This document shows, piece after piece, positions 30,083-39,232 of a DNA stretch of 64,000 nucleotides. Numbering within the stretch: the stretch's first letter is position 1; each line of letters opens with the position of its first letter. The stretch comes from Myxococcales bacterium (GTDB lineage: Bacteria; Myxococcota_A; Polyangia; Polyangiales; Polyangiaceae), in assembly GCA_016794345.1 (NCBI GenBank), contig JAEUKE010000299.1, positions 1 to 64,000 of the forward strand, in the 5' to 3' direction. Position numbers and translations under genes: made by a program. The notes below the pieces were generated by a model, which was not told the DNA's origin, did no database searches, and saw only the letters and a program-made list of their open reading frames with translations.

Positions 30083-33000
30083 ATGCAATCGACAGCCGAG
30101 GGTCCGCTGCCTGAGAGGGCCCCCGACCCGTATCGAGATCTCCTCCATCAGCTCGATGACGGCTTCTGTCTCGTCGACGTTCTCTTCGACGAAACCGGCG
30201 AGACGGCGGTCGACTACCGCTTCGTCGAGCACAATGAAGCGTTCGTGCGGCACACCGGGCTGCAAGGCGCGCTAGGCAAGACGGCGCGCGAGCTGGTGCC
30301 GGAGCTCGACGAGCTCTGGTTCCGGATCTACGGCCGGGTCGCCAGGACCGGAAAGATGGAGCGCTTCGAGCGCCCCGCAAACGCCATGGGCCGGGTCTTC
30401 GAGGTCCAGGCGATGCGTGTCGGGCTTCCCGAAGACCGACGCGTCGCCATCCTCTTCCGGGACATCACGTCGCTGCGCCGCGCCCAGGCCGACATCCGAG
30501 AATCGATGAGCGGCCTCGAGCAGAGCGAGGCCCGGCTCAGGCTCATCACCGACGACCTCCCGGTCCTCGTTTCGCTCATCGACGACCAGTTCCGCTATCG
30601 ATTCGTCAACGCCGGCTACGAGCGGTGGTTCGGCGTAACGAAGGAGGAGATCCTGGGACGCTCCATGGAGGAGGTGCTCGGCGAGGCTGCCTTCGCCGTC
30701 GTGAGACCTCACGCCGAGCGGGCGCTCGCGGGGACGGAGGTCTCCTACGAGGCCGTGGCGCCGTACCGGTTGGGCGGCACGCGGTGGATCCAGGCGATCT
30801 ACAGGCCCCGTCGCGCGCCCGATGGCCACATCGAAGGGATCGTCGCGCTCGTGGTGGACATCACCGAGCGCAAGGCGTTGGAGGAGTTTCGCGCGCACGC
30901 CACGGCGCAGACCGAGCGGCTGCTCCGCGTCACCTCCGCCATCGCCGCTGCGGTCTCCAGCGCGGAGGTCTACGCAGCGATAGTCGATCGCGTCGCGGAA
31001 GCGCTGGGCGCTTCGAAGGCACTGCTCTGGTCGATCGAAGGAGACGAGCTCCGGCTGGCCCATTCTCACGGCTACGCGGAGGAGATCGTGGAGGCCTGGA
31101 AGCGTGTCTCGCTCCAGGATAGCCAGAGCCTCCCGGTCGTGGATGCGGTCAACCGCGGCGAGCCCCTCTGGTTCGGCTCGACCGCGGAGCTGGCCGCTCG
31201 TTATCCCGCAGCCAGCCTCCACTTCGAGCCGGGGCCGTCTCGTCGCTACGCGCTCCTCCCGCTCGCGACCCCACGCCAGCCGCTGGGCGCCCTCGTGCTC
31301 GCGATGCAGAGCTCCGAGGAGCCACCAGAGAAAGAGCGCGAGCTTCTGCTCCTCGTCGCGCGTTACGCCAGCCAGGCCCTGGAGAGGCTGCGGCTCTTCT
31401 CGGCCGAACGCTCCGCGCGACACCAGGCCGACGCCGCCGCCTCACGCCTCGCGCTCCTGAGCCGGACTTCGCACGCGATCAGCGCGGCCGAGCTCGATCT
31501 GGCGGCGCGCGTGCAAGCGATCGTGACCGACATCAGCCAGGCGTTCGAGAGCTGGGTCGCCGTCTTCCTCCTGAAACAAGACGGCCTGCTGCACTTCGAG
31601 GCAGCCCACCACCCCATCCCGGAGATGCGCGACGCTGCGGCACAACGCCGCGAGCCGTTCCCGCCGCTGCAGCTCGGCGAAGGCCTGGTCGGGACCGTCG
31701 CGGCGACAGGTGAGAGCGTCCTGGTCAACGGCATCGACCCCGCCCTCATCGCGGCTCGCGCGGCGGCCCCCTACCGCGAGCTGCTCGAGCGACTCTCCCC
31801 CTCCGCCGCCATCAGCGCGCCGCTTCGCGCGCGCGGGCGAGTGATCGGCGTGCTCAGCGTGGGCCGCGTGCGCCGCGGTGACTCCTTCACCGAAGAGGAC
31901 CGCCTCGTGGTGGAGGAGCTGGCGGAGCGCGCGGCCGTCGGCATCGAGAACAGCCAGCTCTACGAGGAGAGCCGTGACGCCCGCGCTCGCGCCGAGCTGC
32001 TCCATCGCTTCGGTCAGCTCGTCGCCGCCTCGGAGCGAATCGAGACGATCTTCACGGCGGCCCTCGACGCGCTGCAGGCCATAGCCTTCGATCGGGCGGC
32101 GATCCTCACCATCGACGACGACAGCATCCTGCGGCTCCGCGCCGCGCGCGGCCTCGAAGAAGGGGAACAGCGGGCGCTGGAGCGCCGCGCGCCCTGGCAA
32201 GACGGCGCCGAACCGCTCGAACCAGTCCCCGCCGGAGGCATGAACAGCGGCGACATCCTGTTGCCGCTCGCGACCCGCGGTCGCGTCTCGGGCGCGCTCC
32301 TCGTCGGCACGACGGAGCCACTTTCCTCTCCTCATCTCGGCACCGCGCGCGCGATCGCCAACTACCTGTCCTCGGTCGTCGCCCGCTTTGGTGCGCTGGC
32401 GGAGCTGCAGGAGACGCTTCGCTACAACGAGCTCTTCGCCGGGATCCTGGCGCACGATCTCCGCAACCCCGTCAACGCGATCATGATGGCCGCGCAGCTC
32501 CTCCTGATGCGCCTCGAAGGGCAGACGGGCGACCGAACCGACGCCAGGCCGGTGAGCAAGATCCTCGCGAGCGGCCAGCGCATGGCGAAGATGGTCGACC
32601 AGCTTCTCGACTTCACGCGTGCCCGCTCGGGCGGGGGGATTGCGGTCCATCCGGTGCCGACGAACCTGGCGAACCTCTGCGCCCAAGCCGTCGAGGAGCT
32701 CGCGCTGGTCAACCCCGACTGGCGCCTGCAGCGCGAGGTGGTCGGGGACCCGAACGGTGTCTGGGACCCCGATCGTCTCCTCCAGGTCATCTCGAACCTC
32801 GCCGGCAACGCCGGACAACACGGCAGCGCGCGTGGCCCCATCACCGTCCGGATCGATGGCTCCGATCCCGGCACGGTCGAGCTGTGCGTCCACAATGAAG
32901 GGGCGATCCCGCCCGAGATCGTCTCGCACCTCTTCGATCCGTTCCACAGCGCACGCCGTGTGCGCGAACGCTCGCAGGGCCTCGGCCTCGGGCTCTTCAT

Positions 33001-33127
33001 CGTCCGCGAGATCGTCCGCGCCCACACCGGCACGGTCACCGTCTCGTCGACCGAACCGGAGGGGACGGCCTTCACGGTCCGGCTCCCGCGGACCAGCCCT
33101 CCGACGAAGCGCGCTCCGTCGGGCTGA
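30083..33127 (+). CDS. Multi-sensor PAS-GAF histidine kinase
   Basis: 1014 residues, soluble (no membrane segment). Order: PAS about 20-140, PAS about 150-270 (ending VVDITERKALEE), then three GAF-like domains at about 275-440, 455-625 and 640-765, then HisKA with phospho-histidine H791 (LAHDLRNPVNAIMM) and an HATPase domain with SNLAGNAGQHG, CVHNEGAIP and QGLGLGLFIVREIV. The N box residue pattern is intact. Five stacked sensor domains suggest it reads small cytoplasmic ligands or redox state. GAGGGA eight bases before the ATG. No response regulator nearby. Domain limits are by eye. Confidence 0.9.
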   Translation: MQSTAEGPLPERAPDPYRDLLHQLDDGFCLVDVLFDETGETAVDYRFVEHNEAFVRHTGLQGALGKTARELVPELDELWFRIYGRVARTGKMERFERPANAMGRVFEVQAMRVGLPEDRRVAILFRDITSLRRAQADIRESMSGLEQSEARLRLITDDLPVLVSLIDDQFRYRFVNAGYERWFGVTKEEILGRSMEEVLGEAAFAVVRPHAERALAGTEVSYEAVAPYRLGGTRWIQAIYRPRRAPDGHIEGIVALVVDITERKALEEFRAHATAQTERLLRVTSAIAAAVSSAEVYAAIVDRVAEALGASKALLWSIEGDELRLAHSHGYAEEIVEAWKRVSLQDSQSLPVVDAVNRGEPLWFGSTAELAARYPAASLHFEPGPSRRYALLPLATPRQPLGALVLAMQSSEEPPEKERELLLLVARYASQALERLRLFSAERSARHQADAAASRLALLSRTSHAISAAELDLAARVQAIVTDISQAFESWVAVFLLKQDGLLHFEAAHHPIPEMRDAAAQRREPFPPLQLGEGLVGTVAATGESVLVNGIDPALIAARAAAPYRELLERLSPSAAISAPLRARGRVIGVLSVGRVRRGDSFTEEDRLVVEELAERAAVGIENSQLYEESRDARARAELLHRFGQLVAASERIETIFTAALDALQAIAFDRAAILTIDDDSILRLRAARGLEEGEQRALERRAPWQDGAEPLEPVPAGGMNSGDILLPLATRGRVSGALLVGTTEPLSSPHLGTARAIANYLSSVVARFGALAELQETLRYNELFAGILAHDLRNPVNAIMMAAQLLLMRLEGQTGDRTDARPVSKILASGQRMAKMVDQLLDFTRARSGGGIAVHPVPTNLANLCAQAVEELALVNPDWRLQREVVGDPNGVWDPDRLLQVISNLAGNAGQHGSARGPITVRIDGSDPGTVELCVHNEGAIPPEIVSHLFDPFHSARRVRERSQGLGLGLFIVREIVRAHTGTVTVSSTEPEGTAFTVRLPRTSPPTKRAPSG

Positions 33128-33201
33128 GCTGTCGACGTGCGTTCAGGTGCCCACGCGCGTTGTCCGTCGACCCGAGCGGTCATTCGGACTCTTCGGGATG
33201 A

Positions 33202-33396
33202 ATGAGCAAGTTGCGGAAGGGGACCGCGGCGCCGGAGGGACGTCGGGAGACGGCGGCGGAGAAAGCAATCGACGACCTCCTCGACGACAGCTGGGCGAGC
33301 GTCGGGCAGATCCCGCGACGTCAGGCGATCCGAATGGCTCGTGAGTCGGCCGAGGTGAACCGGCTTCGACGCCGAAAGCCCGACAGCCAGCGCTGA
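33202..33396 (+). CDS. Small hypothetical protein (64 aa)
   Basis: A highly charged 64-residue protein, unrecognised. It starts with a Lys/Arg-rich stretch, has a central helix (EKAIDDLLDDSWASVGQIP) and an Arg-rich C-terminus (NRLRRRKPDSQR). GGGATGA lies close before the ATG. It sits between two histidine-kinase genes; a nucleic-acid or kinase-binding role would be a guess. It could also be a chance frame. Confidence 0.45.
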   Translation: MSKLRKGTAAPEGRRETAAEKAIDDLLDDSWASVGQIPRRQAIRMARESAEVNRLRRRKPDSQR

Positions 33397-33415
33397 GCGC
33401 GCCGTCGGGTCGGCC

Positions 33416-34531
33416 TCAGCGGCCACCTCGATCGGACGCTCGCACGGCATCGCTCTCCGACAAGAGAGGAACCCGGAACGTGAAGGTCGATCCGCAGCCC
33501 GAGCCCGGGCTGCTCGCGACGATGGATCCTCCATGCAGCTGGGCCAAGCCTCGGGTCAGGGTGAGACCGAGGCCGAGACCTCCCTTCTGGCGCGCGAGGC
33601 CCTGCTCGGCCTGCGCGAACGGATCGAAGAGACGCTCGAGGAGCGCGCGATCCATACCGATACCGGTGTCGGTGACCGTGACGACGGCGGCGTGGCGCGC
33701 CGAGTCCTGCTCCACGCGAACGCGCGCTCCCCCCGTCTCGGTGAAGCGGACGGCGTTCTGGAGCAGGTTGCCGACCATCTGGGCGAGGCGAACGGCGTCG
33801 CCCAAGATCCAGACGGGTTCCTCCGGAATGGTCACCTCCAGCTCGAGCCGCGCGGCCTCGAAGCTGGATCGATAGTCCTCGGCGGTCTGGCCCACGACTC
33901 GGGCGAGATCACACGGCTCCGTCCGCAACACGAGCTGACCCCGCTGGATTCGGGAGACGTCGAGCAGATCGTCCACGAGGCGGGCCATGTGAGTGATCTG
34001 CCGGTCGACGATGTCGTAAATGCGCGCGAGCTTCGGGTCGCTCGAGCCGATTCGCCTGAGGATGTCCACCGCATTGCGTACGGGCGCGAGCGGGTTCCTG
34101 AGCTCGTGCGCCAATATCGCGATGAACTCGTCTTTGCGCCGATCGGCCTCGCGGAGCGCCTCGGCGACCTTGCGCTGCTCCGTGACGTCCGTGTTCGTCC
34201 CGAACCACCAAACGATCCGGCCGTCACGATCTCGAATCGGGAGCGCACGCGAGAGAAACCATCGATATTCGCCAGCCGCGCTGCGCATCGGAAACGTGTC
34301 CTCCCAGGGCTCTCCGGTCTGAAAATGGTGATTCGGCTTCTCGACGACGCGCTCGCGGTGCTCGGGGTGCTGCACGACTTGCCAACCAGAGATGCGGGCA
34401 GGCTCGGGTGGCGCGCCCACGACCACCGTGCAGGCAAACTCCCCCTCCGACTCACACAGCCCCGCGGCGAGCCTCGCTCGAATCGCCGCGCGCGCCGCGG
34501 GCTCTGCGTCGATCCGGATCGGCGTGGTCAT
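33416..34531 (-). CDS. PAS-domain sensor histidine kinase with a truncated PAS domain
   Basis: 371 residues. Residues about 30-125 are the C-terminal part of a PAS_3-type domain (HPEHRERV, FQTGEPWEDTF, GEYRWFLSRALPIRD, GTNTDVTEQRK). HisKA follows with H142 (LAHELRNPLAPVRN), and an HATPase domain with LLQNAVRFTE, TDTGIGMD, FDPFAQAEQG and LGLGLTLTRGL. The usual first strands and helices of the PAS fold are missing: ahead of it there are only about 30 Ala/Arg-rich residues. ATG at 34531 is the only convincing start, with a weak AGG directly before it. A 5' deletion or frameshift is possible. The kinase core looks intact. Confidence 0.85.
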   Translation of the reverse strand: MTTPIRIDAEPAARAAIRARLAAGLCESEGEFACTVVVGAPPEPARISGWQVVQHPEHRERVVEKPNHHFQTGEPWEDTFPMRSAAGEYRWFLSRALPIRDRDGRIVWWFGTNTDVTEQRKVAEALREADRRKDEFIAILAHELRNPLAPVRNAVDILRRIGSSDPKLARIYDIVDRQITHMARLVDDLLDVSRIQRGQLVLRTEPCDLARVVGQTAEDYRSSFEAARLELEVTIPEEPVWILGDAVRLAQMVGNLLQNAVRFTETGGARVRVEQDSARHAAVVTVTDTGIGMDRALLERLFDPFAQAEQGLARQKGGLGLGLTLTRGLAQLHGGSIVASSPGSGCGSTFTFRVPLLSESDAVRASDRGGR

Positions 34532-34680
34532 CCTCGTGTCGTGTGTCCGAGCGTGGAGCTGCGACGGCCGTGCCACCGCCGCGACGACACGCGCCGTGAC
34601 GCGGGGATCCGTGGCGAGCCGTCTCACCCGACGGCGACCGAGCACTGGCGGCGGCGCCGTTCCGGATCCATGACAAGCAC

Positions 34681-35511
34681 ATGCTCGAGCTCGTCGATGC
34701 CCTGTCGGATCGGCTCCTTCGATCGTTCGGCGCGCGGAGCCTCGTGATCCCGACGAGCGCAGGCAGCGTCCACGCTTACGACGCAACGGGCCCCGGTGAG
34801 CGCACGTTTGTCCTGCTGCACGGAATGGGGACGACGGCCACGTCGTACACCGGCATCTTCCTCGGGCTCCGGCCGCACGCACGTCGTGTCGTGCTCGTGG
34901 ACTTGCCCGGGCACGGACGCAGCGTCCTCGGAGAGAGCTTTTTGTCGGTCGCCGCGCTCGGCGACGGCATCCGGGAGGCCCTCGACGGCATACTCTGGGA
35001 GGAAGAACGCTTCGTGCTGTTCGGCACCTCGCTCGGCGGCGCGGCCGCCCTCCGCTACGCGCTCGATCGGCCCAAACGCATCGCCAAGCTCATCCTCGTG
35101 TCACCGGGCGGCGCGCCGCTCTCCGAGGAGGATTTCCTGGCGCTCAGGCGGCGCTTCGACGTGCGCACCGCGGAGGACGCCCGACGGTTCTTCTCGCTCC
35201 TCATGCACGATCCGCCGCTGTATTTCCGGCTCTTCGAGAAGGGCCTCGTCTCCCAGCTCGGTCGCCCCTTCATCCAGCGCTTCCTGGCCGAGGTCAGCCC
35301 CGACGACTTCTTCAAGAAAGAAGAGCTCGCGAGCCTGCGGGTGCCCACGCTCGTCATCTGGGGAAAGCGAGATCGCATCCTGCCGCGGAGCAGCCTCGCC
35401 TTCTATCGGGACGCTCTCCCGGAAGGGACCGTGTTCGAGGAGCCCGACGCGCTCGGGCACAGCCCCCACGTCGAGCAGCCCGGGTTCTTGATGAAGCGGC
35501 TGCTGGCCTGA
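34681..35511 (+). CDS. Alpha/beta-fold hydrolase
   Basis: 276 residues. FVLLHGMGTTATSY (oxyanion-hole HG), VDLPGHGRS, nucleophile S117 in FGTSLGGAAALR (GxSxG), the acid in WGKRDRILP and the base in GHSPHVEQP complete a catalytic triad. Soluble; no signal peptide. Substrate unknown; the family covers esterases, lipases and C-C hydrolases. Divergent from the truncated-PAS kinase (149 bases). Confidence 0.9.
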   Translation: MLELVDALSDRLLRSFGARSLVIPTSAGSVHAYDATGPGERTFVLLHGMGTTATSYTGIFLGLRPHARRVVLVDLPGHGRSVLGESFLSVAALGDGIREALDGILWEEERFVLFGTSLGGAAALRYALDRPKRIAKLILVSPGGAPLSEEDFLALRRRFDVRTAEDARRFFSLLMHDPPLYFRLFEKGLVSQLGRPFIQRFLAEVSPDDFFKKEELASLRVPTLVIWGKRDRILPRSSLAFYRDALPEGTVFEEPDALGHSPHVEQPGFLMKRLLA

Positions 35512-35570
35512 GCCGACCGCTCGACGCCCGCTTCATGGACGCCGCTTCGACGACGCGCGTGAACCGCTCC

Positions 35571-36536
35571 TCAATCCTGCGCGAAGACGGCGTGGTCTCC
35601 GAGCTCTTGCCCGGCGAGGCCGTGCTCGAGCACGTGGGCGTAGAAATCGCGGAGGGTGTCCTCGCCGAACGACGGCGTCGCTTCGGGAGCGTAGGTCCCG
35701 CGTTCCGGGTCGAAGACCAACATCGACTCCGTCGCGTAGTAACGACCGATGCGCGCGAGCTCTGCTTTGGCTTGCAGCGCGGGAAACGCCCGCCCGAGCA
35801 GCCCGAGCGTCGCGATGACCGCGTCGAAGACACCGAGCGGCACGCGCCGGTAGCGCGGCTCCCGCCCGCACAGCTCGGCGAGAAGCGCGCCCTGCGCCTT
35901 CGGCGTGATCGGATCACCAGGGCCCCCGATCGGCAGGATCGCGTCGCGCTTCGTGGGATCCTCGAGGCAGTCGGCGATGAAGCGCGCGAGATCGCGTTCG
36001 CTGATCGGCTTGCACGCCGTGAGCTCGCCGTCGCCCACCATCATGAACGGCTTGCCCCGCTTCACCGCCGCGACCTGTCCCGCCAGCGATTTGAAGAACG
36101 CAGTCGGGCGGACGATGGTCCACCCGAGCCCGGACTCGCGCAGCGTCTTCTCGAATGCCAGCTTGGCGCGCTGGAACTCCAGCAGGGGCTTTTGCACGCA
36201 CATCGCGGAGAGAAGGATGAAGTGCGCGGTGCGGGCGGCCTTTGCGGCTTCGAGGAGGTGCTGGTTCGCGTCGTGATCGACGAGCCACGCATCGCGAGGC
36301 GCGCCCGTGCGCGAGGCGAGGCACGAGACCACCGCATCGAAGGTGCACCCCTCGAGAGCACGAAGGAGCGCGTCGCGATCTGTCACTTCGGCGACGAGCA
36401 CCTCGCCAGCCGCGAGGGCCGGCGGCTTCGAGCGCGCACGAACCAGGGCCGCGACCTGGTAGCCCCGCCCGACAAGCTCGCGCGTCACGGGAGCACCCAT
36501 GTAGCCCGTGGCTCCCGCGACGAGGACGCGCTTCAT
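35571..36536 (-). CDS. Divinyl-chlorophyllide 8-vinyl-reductase-like NAD(P)H-binding protein
   Basis: 321 residues. Atypical SDR: nucleotide-binding VAGATGYMGAPVTREL, then blocks that closely match plant DVR/bacterial BciA enzymes as I recall them: VVSCLASRTG, LLSAMCVQKPLLEFQRAKL, IVRPTAFFKSLAGQV, LTACKPISERDLARFIADC, ILPIGGPGDPITP, ARIGRYYATESMLV and the ending EHGLAGQELG. Those enzymes reduce the 8-vinyl group of chlorophyll precursors with NADPH. No chlorophyll genes are visible, so the substrate here is probably another tetrapyrrole or vinyl compound. ATG at 36536 is preferred; an upstream start adds 15 polar residues. Confidence 0.85.
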   Translation of the reverse strand: MKRVLVAGATGYMGAPVTRELVGRGYQVAALVRARSKPPALAAGEVLVAEVTDRDALLRALEGCTFDAVVSCLASRTGAPRDAWLVDHDANQHLLEAAKAARTAHFILLSAMCVQKPLLEFQRAKLAFEKTLRESGLGWTIVRPTAFFKSLAGQVAAVKRGKPFMMVGDGELTACKPISERDLARFIADCLEDPTKRDAILPIGGPGDPITPKAQGALLAELCGREPRYRRVPLGVFDAVIATLGLLGRAFPALQAKAELARIGRYYATESMLVFDPERGTYAPEATPSFGEDTLRDFYAHVLEHGLAGQELGDHAVFAQD

Positions 36537-36613
36537 GGGCTGATGGTCGCGCGATTTCGAATCCCCGTCAGCCGGTCGCACGGTTGCGCTCGGGGGCGGT
36601 TGTCGGACACTCC

Positions 36614-37123
36614 TCAGGGCTGCTTCTCACAGACGCCCATCATCGTCCCGTCGCAACCCTCGACGCGGACGGCGTTGTCCTCACACGTGATCACGCCCTG
36701 GGTGACGACACACTTCCAGAAGCTCGTCGCCTCGGGCGAGCACTCCCCCGGCGAGACGCAGGCGGAGAAGAGGGTGTCGCAGCCGAGCTCGCACCCGTTG
36801 GCGCCGAGGCGCGCGCAGAACGTGTCGCAGGCGGGCACGGGGACCTCGTCGTCGGTCGTGGCGAACGATCGCGAGGCACCTCCGTAGGGCTCACACCGCT
36901 CCGGGCAGACCTGCTCGGAGGGGACGCAGCGGCCGCTCTCGCAGGTGGTGTCGAGGACGATGGAGCCGTCCGAGCAGGCGCAGACGGCCATGGGGCAGCC
37001 GTGGCCGGACGCGCAGGCCTCCGGATCCGGCGCGTCGAACACCGCGGTGCCCCCGCAGGAGACGAGCACCGCCGCCGTGAAGGCGAGCGCCGAGGTGCCG
37101 AGGAGCAGGGGGCGCGTGGACAT
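36614..37123 (-). CDS. Cys-rich hypothetical lipoprotein
   Basis: 169 residues. ATG at 37123 gives a signal peptide with lipobox VLVSC. The mature part has about 18 cysteines, with no Gly/Ser linker: GHGCPMAVCACSDG, CESGRCVPSEQVCPERC, then CDTFCARLGANGCELGCD and CVSPGEC. The spacing suggests small disulfide-bonded modules on the cell surface. No catalytic motif. Function unknown. Confidence 0.78.
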   Translation of the reverse strand: MSTRPLLLGTSALAFTAAVLVSCGGTAVFDAPDPEACASGHGCPMAVCACSDGSIVLDTTCESGRCVPSEQVCPERCEPYGGASRSFATTDDEVPVPACDTFCARLGANGCELGCDTLFSACVSPGECSPEATSFWKCVVTQGVITCEDNAVRVEGCDGTMMGVCEKQP

Positions 37124-37192
37124 CACGGCGGAGTCATACGAGCAAGCAGCGCGGGCGCCAACCGCCAATCGCTGCTGGTAGGCTCCGCTCCC

Positions 37193-37579
37193 GTGAGCGG
37201 CCCGGAGCGGTTCTTTCATCTGATGATCGAAGGCCTCGGGTCGCGTCAGCTCTGGGGGCTCCTGCTGCAGTCCACGCTCGAATACGGCAGCACGTTCCTG
37301 CTCCAGCGCGCGCTGCTCCGGAGGATGTCGCTGGAGCGCCGGGCCCAGAGCTGGAACCCCCTCACGTGGTCCACCGCCATCTTCTGGGCGGGCGCCTTCT
37401 CGATGCTCCCGTTCGCCTGGGTCACGCGCCCATCGAGCGGCCTCCGATCGGGTGCGCTCGCGGTGCTCTTCGGCGTCCTGTGGACGGCGTTGCTCGTCGG
37501 GCTGGCCTGGGCCGGCGGCGAGGTGATCACGGTCGTGTTCGACCTCTCGCCGCAGACGGTGTCACCCGCTCACGGGTGA
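37193..37579 (+). CDS. Small integral membrane protein
   Basis: 128 residues, unrecognised. A GTG at 37193 opens MSGPERFFHLM. Two clear membrane segments (about 60-78, TWSTAIFWAGAFSMLPF; about 88-110, GALAVLFGVLWTALLVG) with a basic loop between. Its last 10 bases overlap the stop end of the convergent L,D-transpeptidase gene. The start is uncertain because no ribosome site is visible. Confidence 0.6.
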   Translation: MSGPERFFHLMIEGLGSRQLWGLLLQSTLEYGSTFLLQRALLRRMSLERRAQSWNPLTWSTAIFWAGAFSMLPFAWVTRPSSGLRSGALAVLFGVLWTALLVGLAWAGGEVITVVFDLSPQTVSPAHG

Positions 37580-39180
37580 ATGTGGATGAGCGTACCTTCG
37601 CCGGTGACCGCGTTTGCGTTCACCCCGTGCCATTCGCCTGGCAGGCTCGGCCCGGTGAAGTTGAAGATACGGCGCGCGTCGATGGGCGAGAGGTTGATGC
37701 AGCCGTGGCTCCGTGGCTTGCCGAACTCGTCGTGCCAGGGCGCGGCGTGCAGCGCGTAGCCGCCCTTGAAGTACTGGACCCAGGGCACGTCGCGCAGCTC
37801 GAACTTGTTGTCGACCTCGTTCGCGTCCATCGTCGTCGCTACGTGTTTCTCACGGATGTCGAACGTCCCGGTCGGCGTCGAGAGGGTCTTCTTCGGATCG
37901 CCCAGGCCGTCTCGGCCGGTGGACACGGCCGTCGCGTAGACGGCCTTGCCGCCCTCGTAGAGCACGAGCGTCTGCGACTGGATCGAGATGTCGATCCAGC
38001 GTTTGTCGCCCTTCGCCCAGCTCGGGAGCTTGCTCGGCTTGGGGGCGATGGCGACGTCGTGCTCCTTGACCCAAGCGCCGTCGAGCGTCTCGACGACCCG
38101 CTGGTCGCCGATGCGATTCGATCTGCCCGTGAGCTGGATGGCCTCGAGCCGCGCCACCTTCTCGCGCTTCTCGAAGCTCATGCTGGACACGTCGTAGGTG
38201 TAGGCGCCCTCGCGCTTCACGAAGGCGACAGGCAGGCTCCACCCCGTCTTCAGGTCGACGCCGTGGAACGTCGAGCCCCGCTCGGGCTTGAGCTTGGAGG
38301 TGGGGACGAGCCTCGCGTCCGTCGTGAGGGCGAAGCGACGGTCGTTGGGGCCGACGAACGTCCCGATGAGCGCGAGCATCGCCTTTCGAGCGATGCGATT
38401 CGTGATGACGGCGTAGTCAGGAACCTTGAAGGAGGCGATGTTCGGGAGCTTGCGACCGTCGGCGAAGTACCAGGGGATCTCGTCGCTCCCGTTGCCACCG
38501 TAGATCTGGTTGTAGGTGAGCACCGGCGGCTCGTCGGGCGGCACGCCGACCGCGTTCCCCTCGGCGTCGAGGGCGATGTCGTTCGAGCCGACCTCGAGCT
38601 TGTCCCACTTCTCTCCGAGCTTCTTGTAGCTACGCAGGTGCCGGTCGAGCGCCATCTCGTACTGGAACTGCTCGGCCTTGGTGGGCACGCGGTAGTAGTT
38701 CGGCGCAATGGCGCGCACGAACGCATAGGGATACGGCAGCGGCTTGGACAGGTCGGGCCGCAAGGTCAGCGCGCGGATGATCGGGTGCTGGAGATCGGTC
38801 GTGGCCTCGTCCGAGGCGCACACGAAGCCGCTCGGGACGATGCGGTACCAGCCGCCCGCGCAGTCGTCTGTCTTCACCGGTTTCTCCGCGCGGACGACGG
38901 TCCCCCCTGCGCGCAGGTAACCGAGCTTCTCCGAGCGGCGATCCGGCTGCGCGTAGATGGGCGCGACATACGCGACGGCCCCGAGGCGCGGGCCGTCGGC
39001 CTTGGGCATCGTCTCCGGGTCGGTCGGGAGGAGAGACTCCTGGGTCGCGGCCGACTTGGAGAGGCTCGGCACGTCACCGAAGATCCCTGCCGCCTCCTTC
39101 TTCTCGTCCTTGCTTTTGCAGCCGCCCAGCGAGGCGATCGCCAGCACCGAGGCGAGCGCGGCCGTGCATCCGAAACGCAT
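37570..39180 (-). CDS. L,D-transpeptidase (YkuD) lipoprotein
   Basis: 536 residues. Signal peptide with lipobox ASLGGC, an SH3-like region near 65-125 (VAYVAPIYAQPDRRSEKLG), a long middle domain, and a C-terminal YkuD catalytic domain about 395-510: RWIDISIQSQTLVLYEGGK at the start, TPTGTFDIREKH, ALHAAPWHDEFGKPRSHGCINLS with catalytic C494. The family makes 3-3 peptidoglycan cross-links or anchors lipoproteins to the wall. The middle insert (about 130-390) is much longer than in small YkuD enzymes and resembles the large periplasmic group. Acts in the periplasm. Confidence 0.92.
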   Translation of the reverse strand: MRFGCTAALASVLAIASLGGCKSKDEKKEAAGIFGDVPSLSKSAATQESLLPTDPETMPKADGPRLGAVAYVAPIYAQPDRRSEKLGYLRAGGTVVRAEKPVKTDDCAGGWYRIVPSGFVCASDEATTDLQHPIIRALTLRPDLSKPLPYPYAFVRAIAPNYYRVPTKAEQFQYEMALDRHLRSYKKLGEKWDKLEVGSNDIALDAEGNAVGVPPDEPPVLTYNQIYGGNGSDEIPWYFADGRKLPNIASFKVPDYAVITNRIARKAMLALIGTFVGPNDRRFALTTDARLVPTSKLKPERGSTFHGVDLKTGWSLPVAFVKREGAYTYDVSSMSFEKREKVARLEAIQLTGRSNRIGDQRVVETLDGAWVKEHDVAIAPKPSKLPSWAKGDKRWIDISIQSQTLVLYEGGKAVYATAVSTGRDGLGDPKKTLSTPTGTFDIREKHVATTMDANEVDNKFELRDVPWVQYFKGGYALHAAPWHDEFGKPRSHGCINLSPIDARRIFNFTGPSLPGEWHGVNANAVTGEGTLIHIHP

Positions 39181-39232
39181 GGGACACACGTGCCCGAGGT
39201 AGGCCTAGGTGGCCAAGTTCATGGCGGACCGG

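Noticed and set aside
26586..30380. A 1264-codon minus-strand open frame across the FGGY kinase and Ser/Thr kinase genes
   Set aside because: Arg-rich mirror frame; both plus-strand genes have complete, ordered domain motifs.
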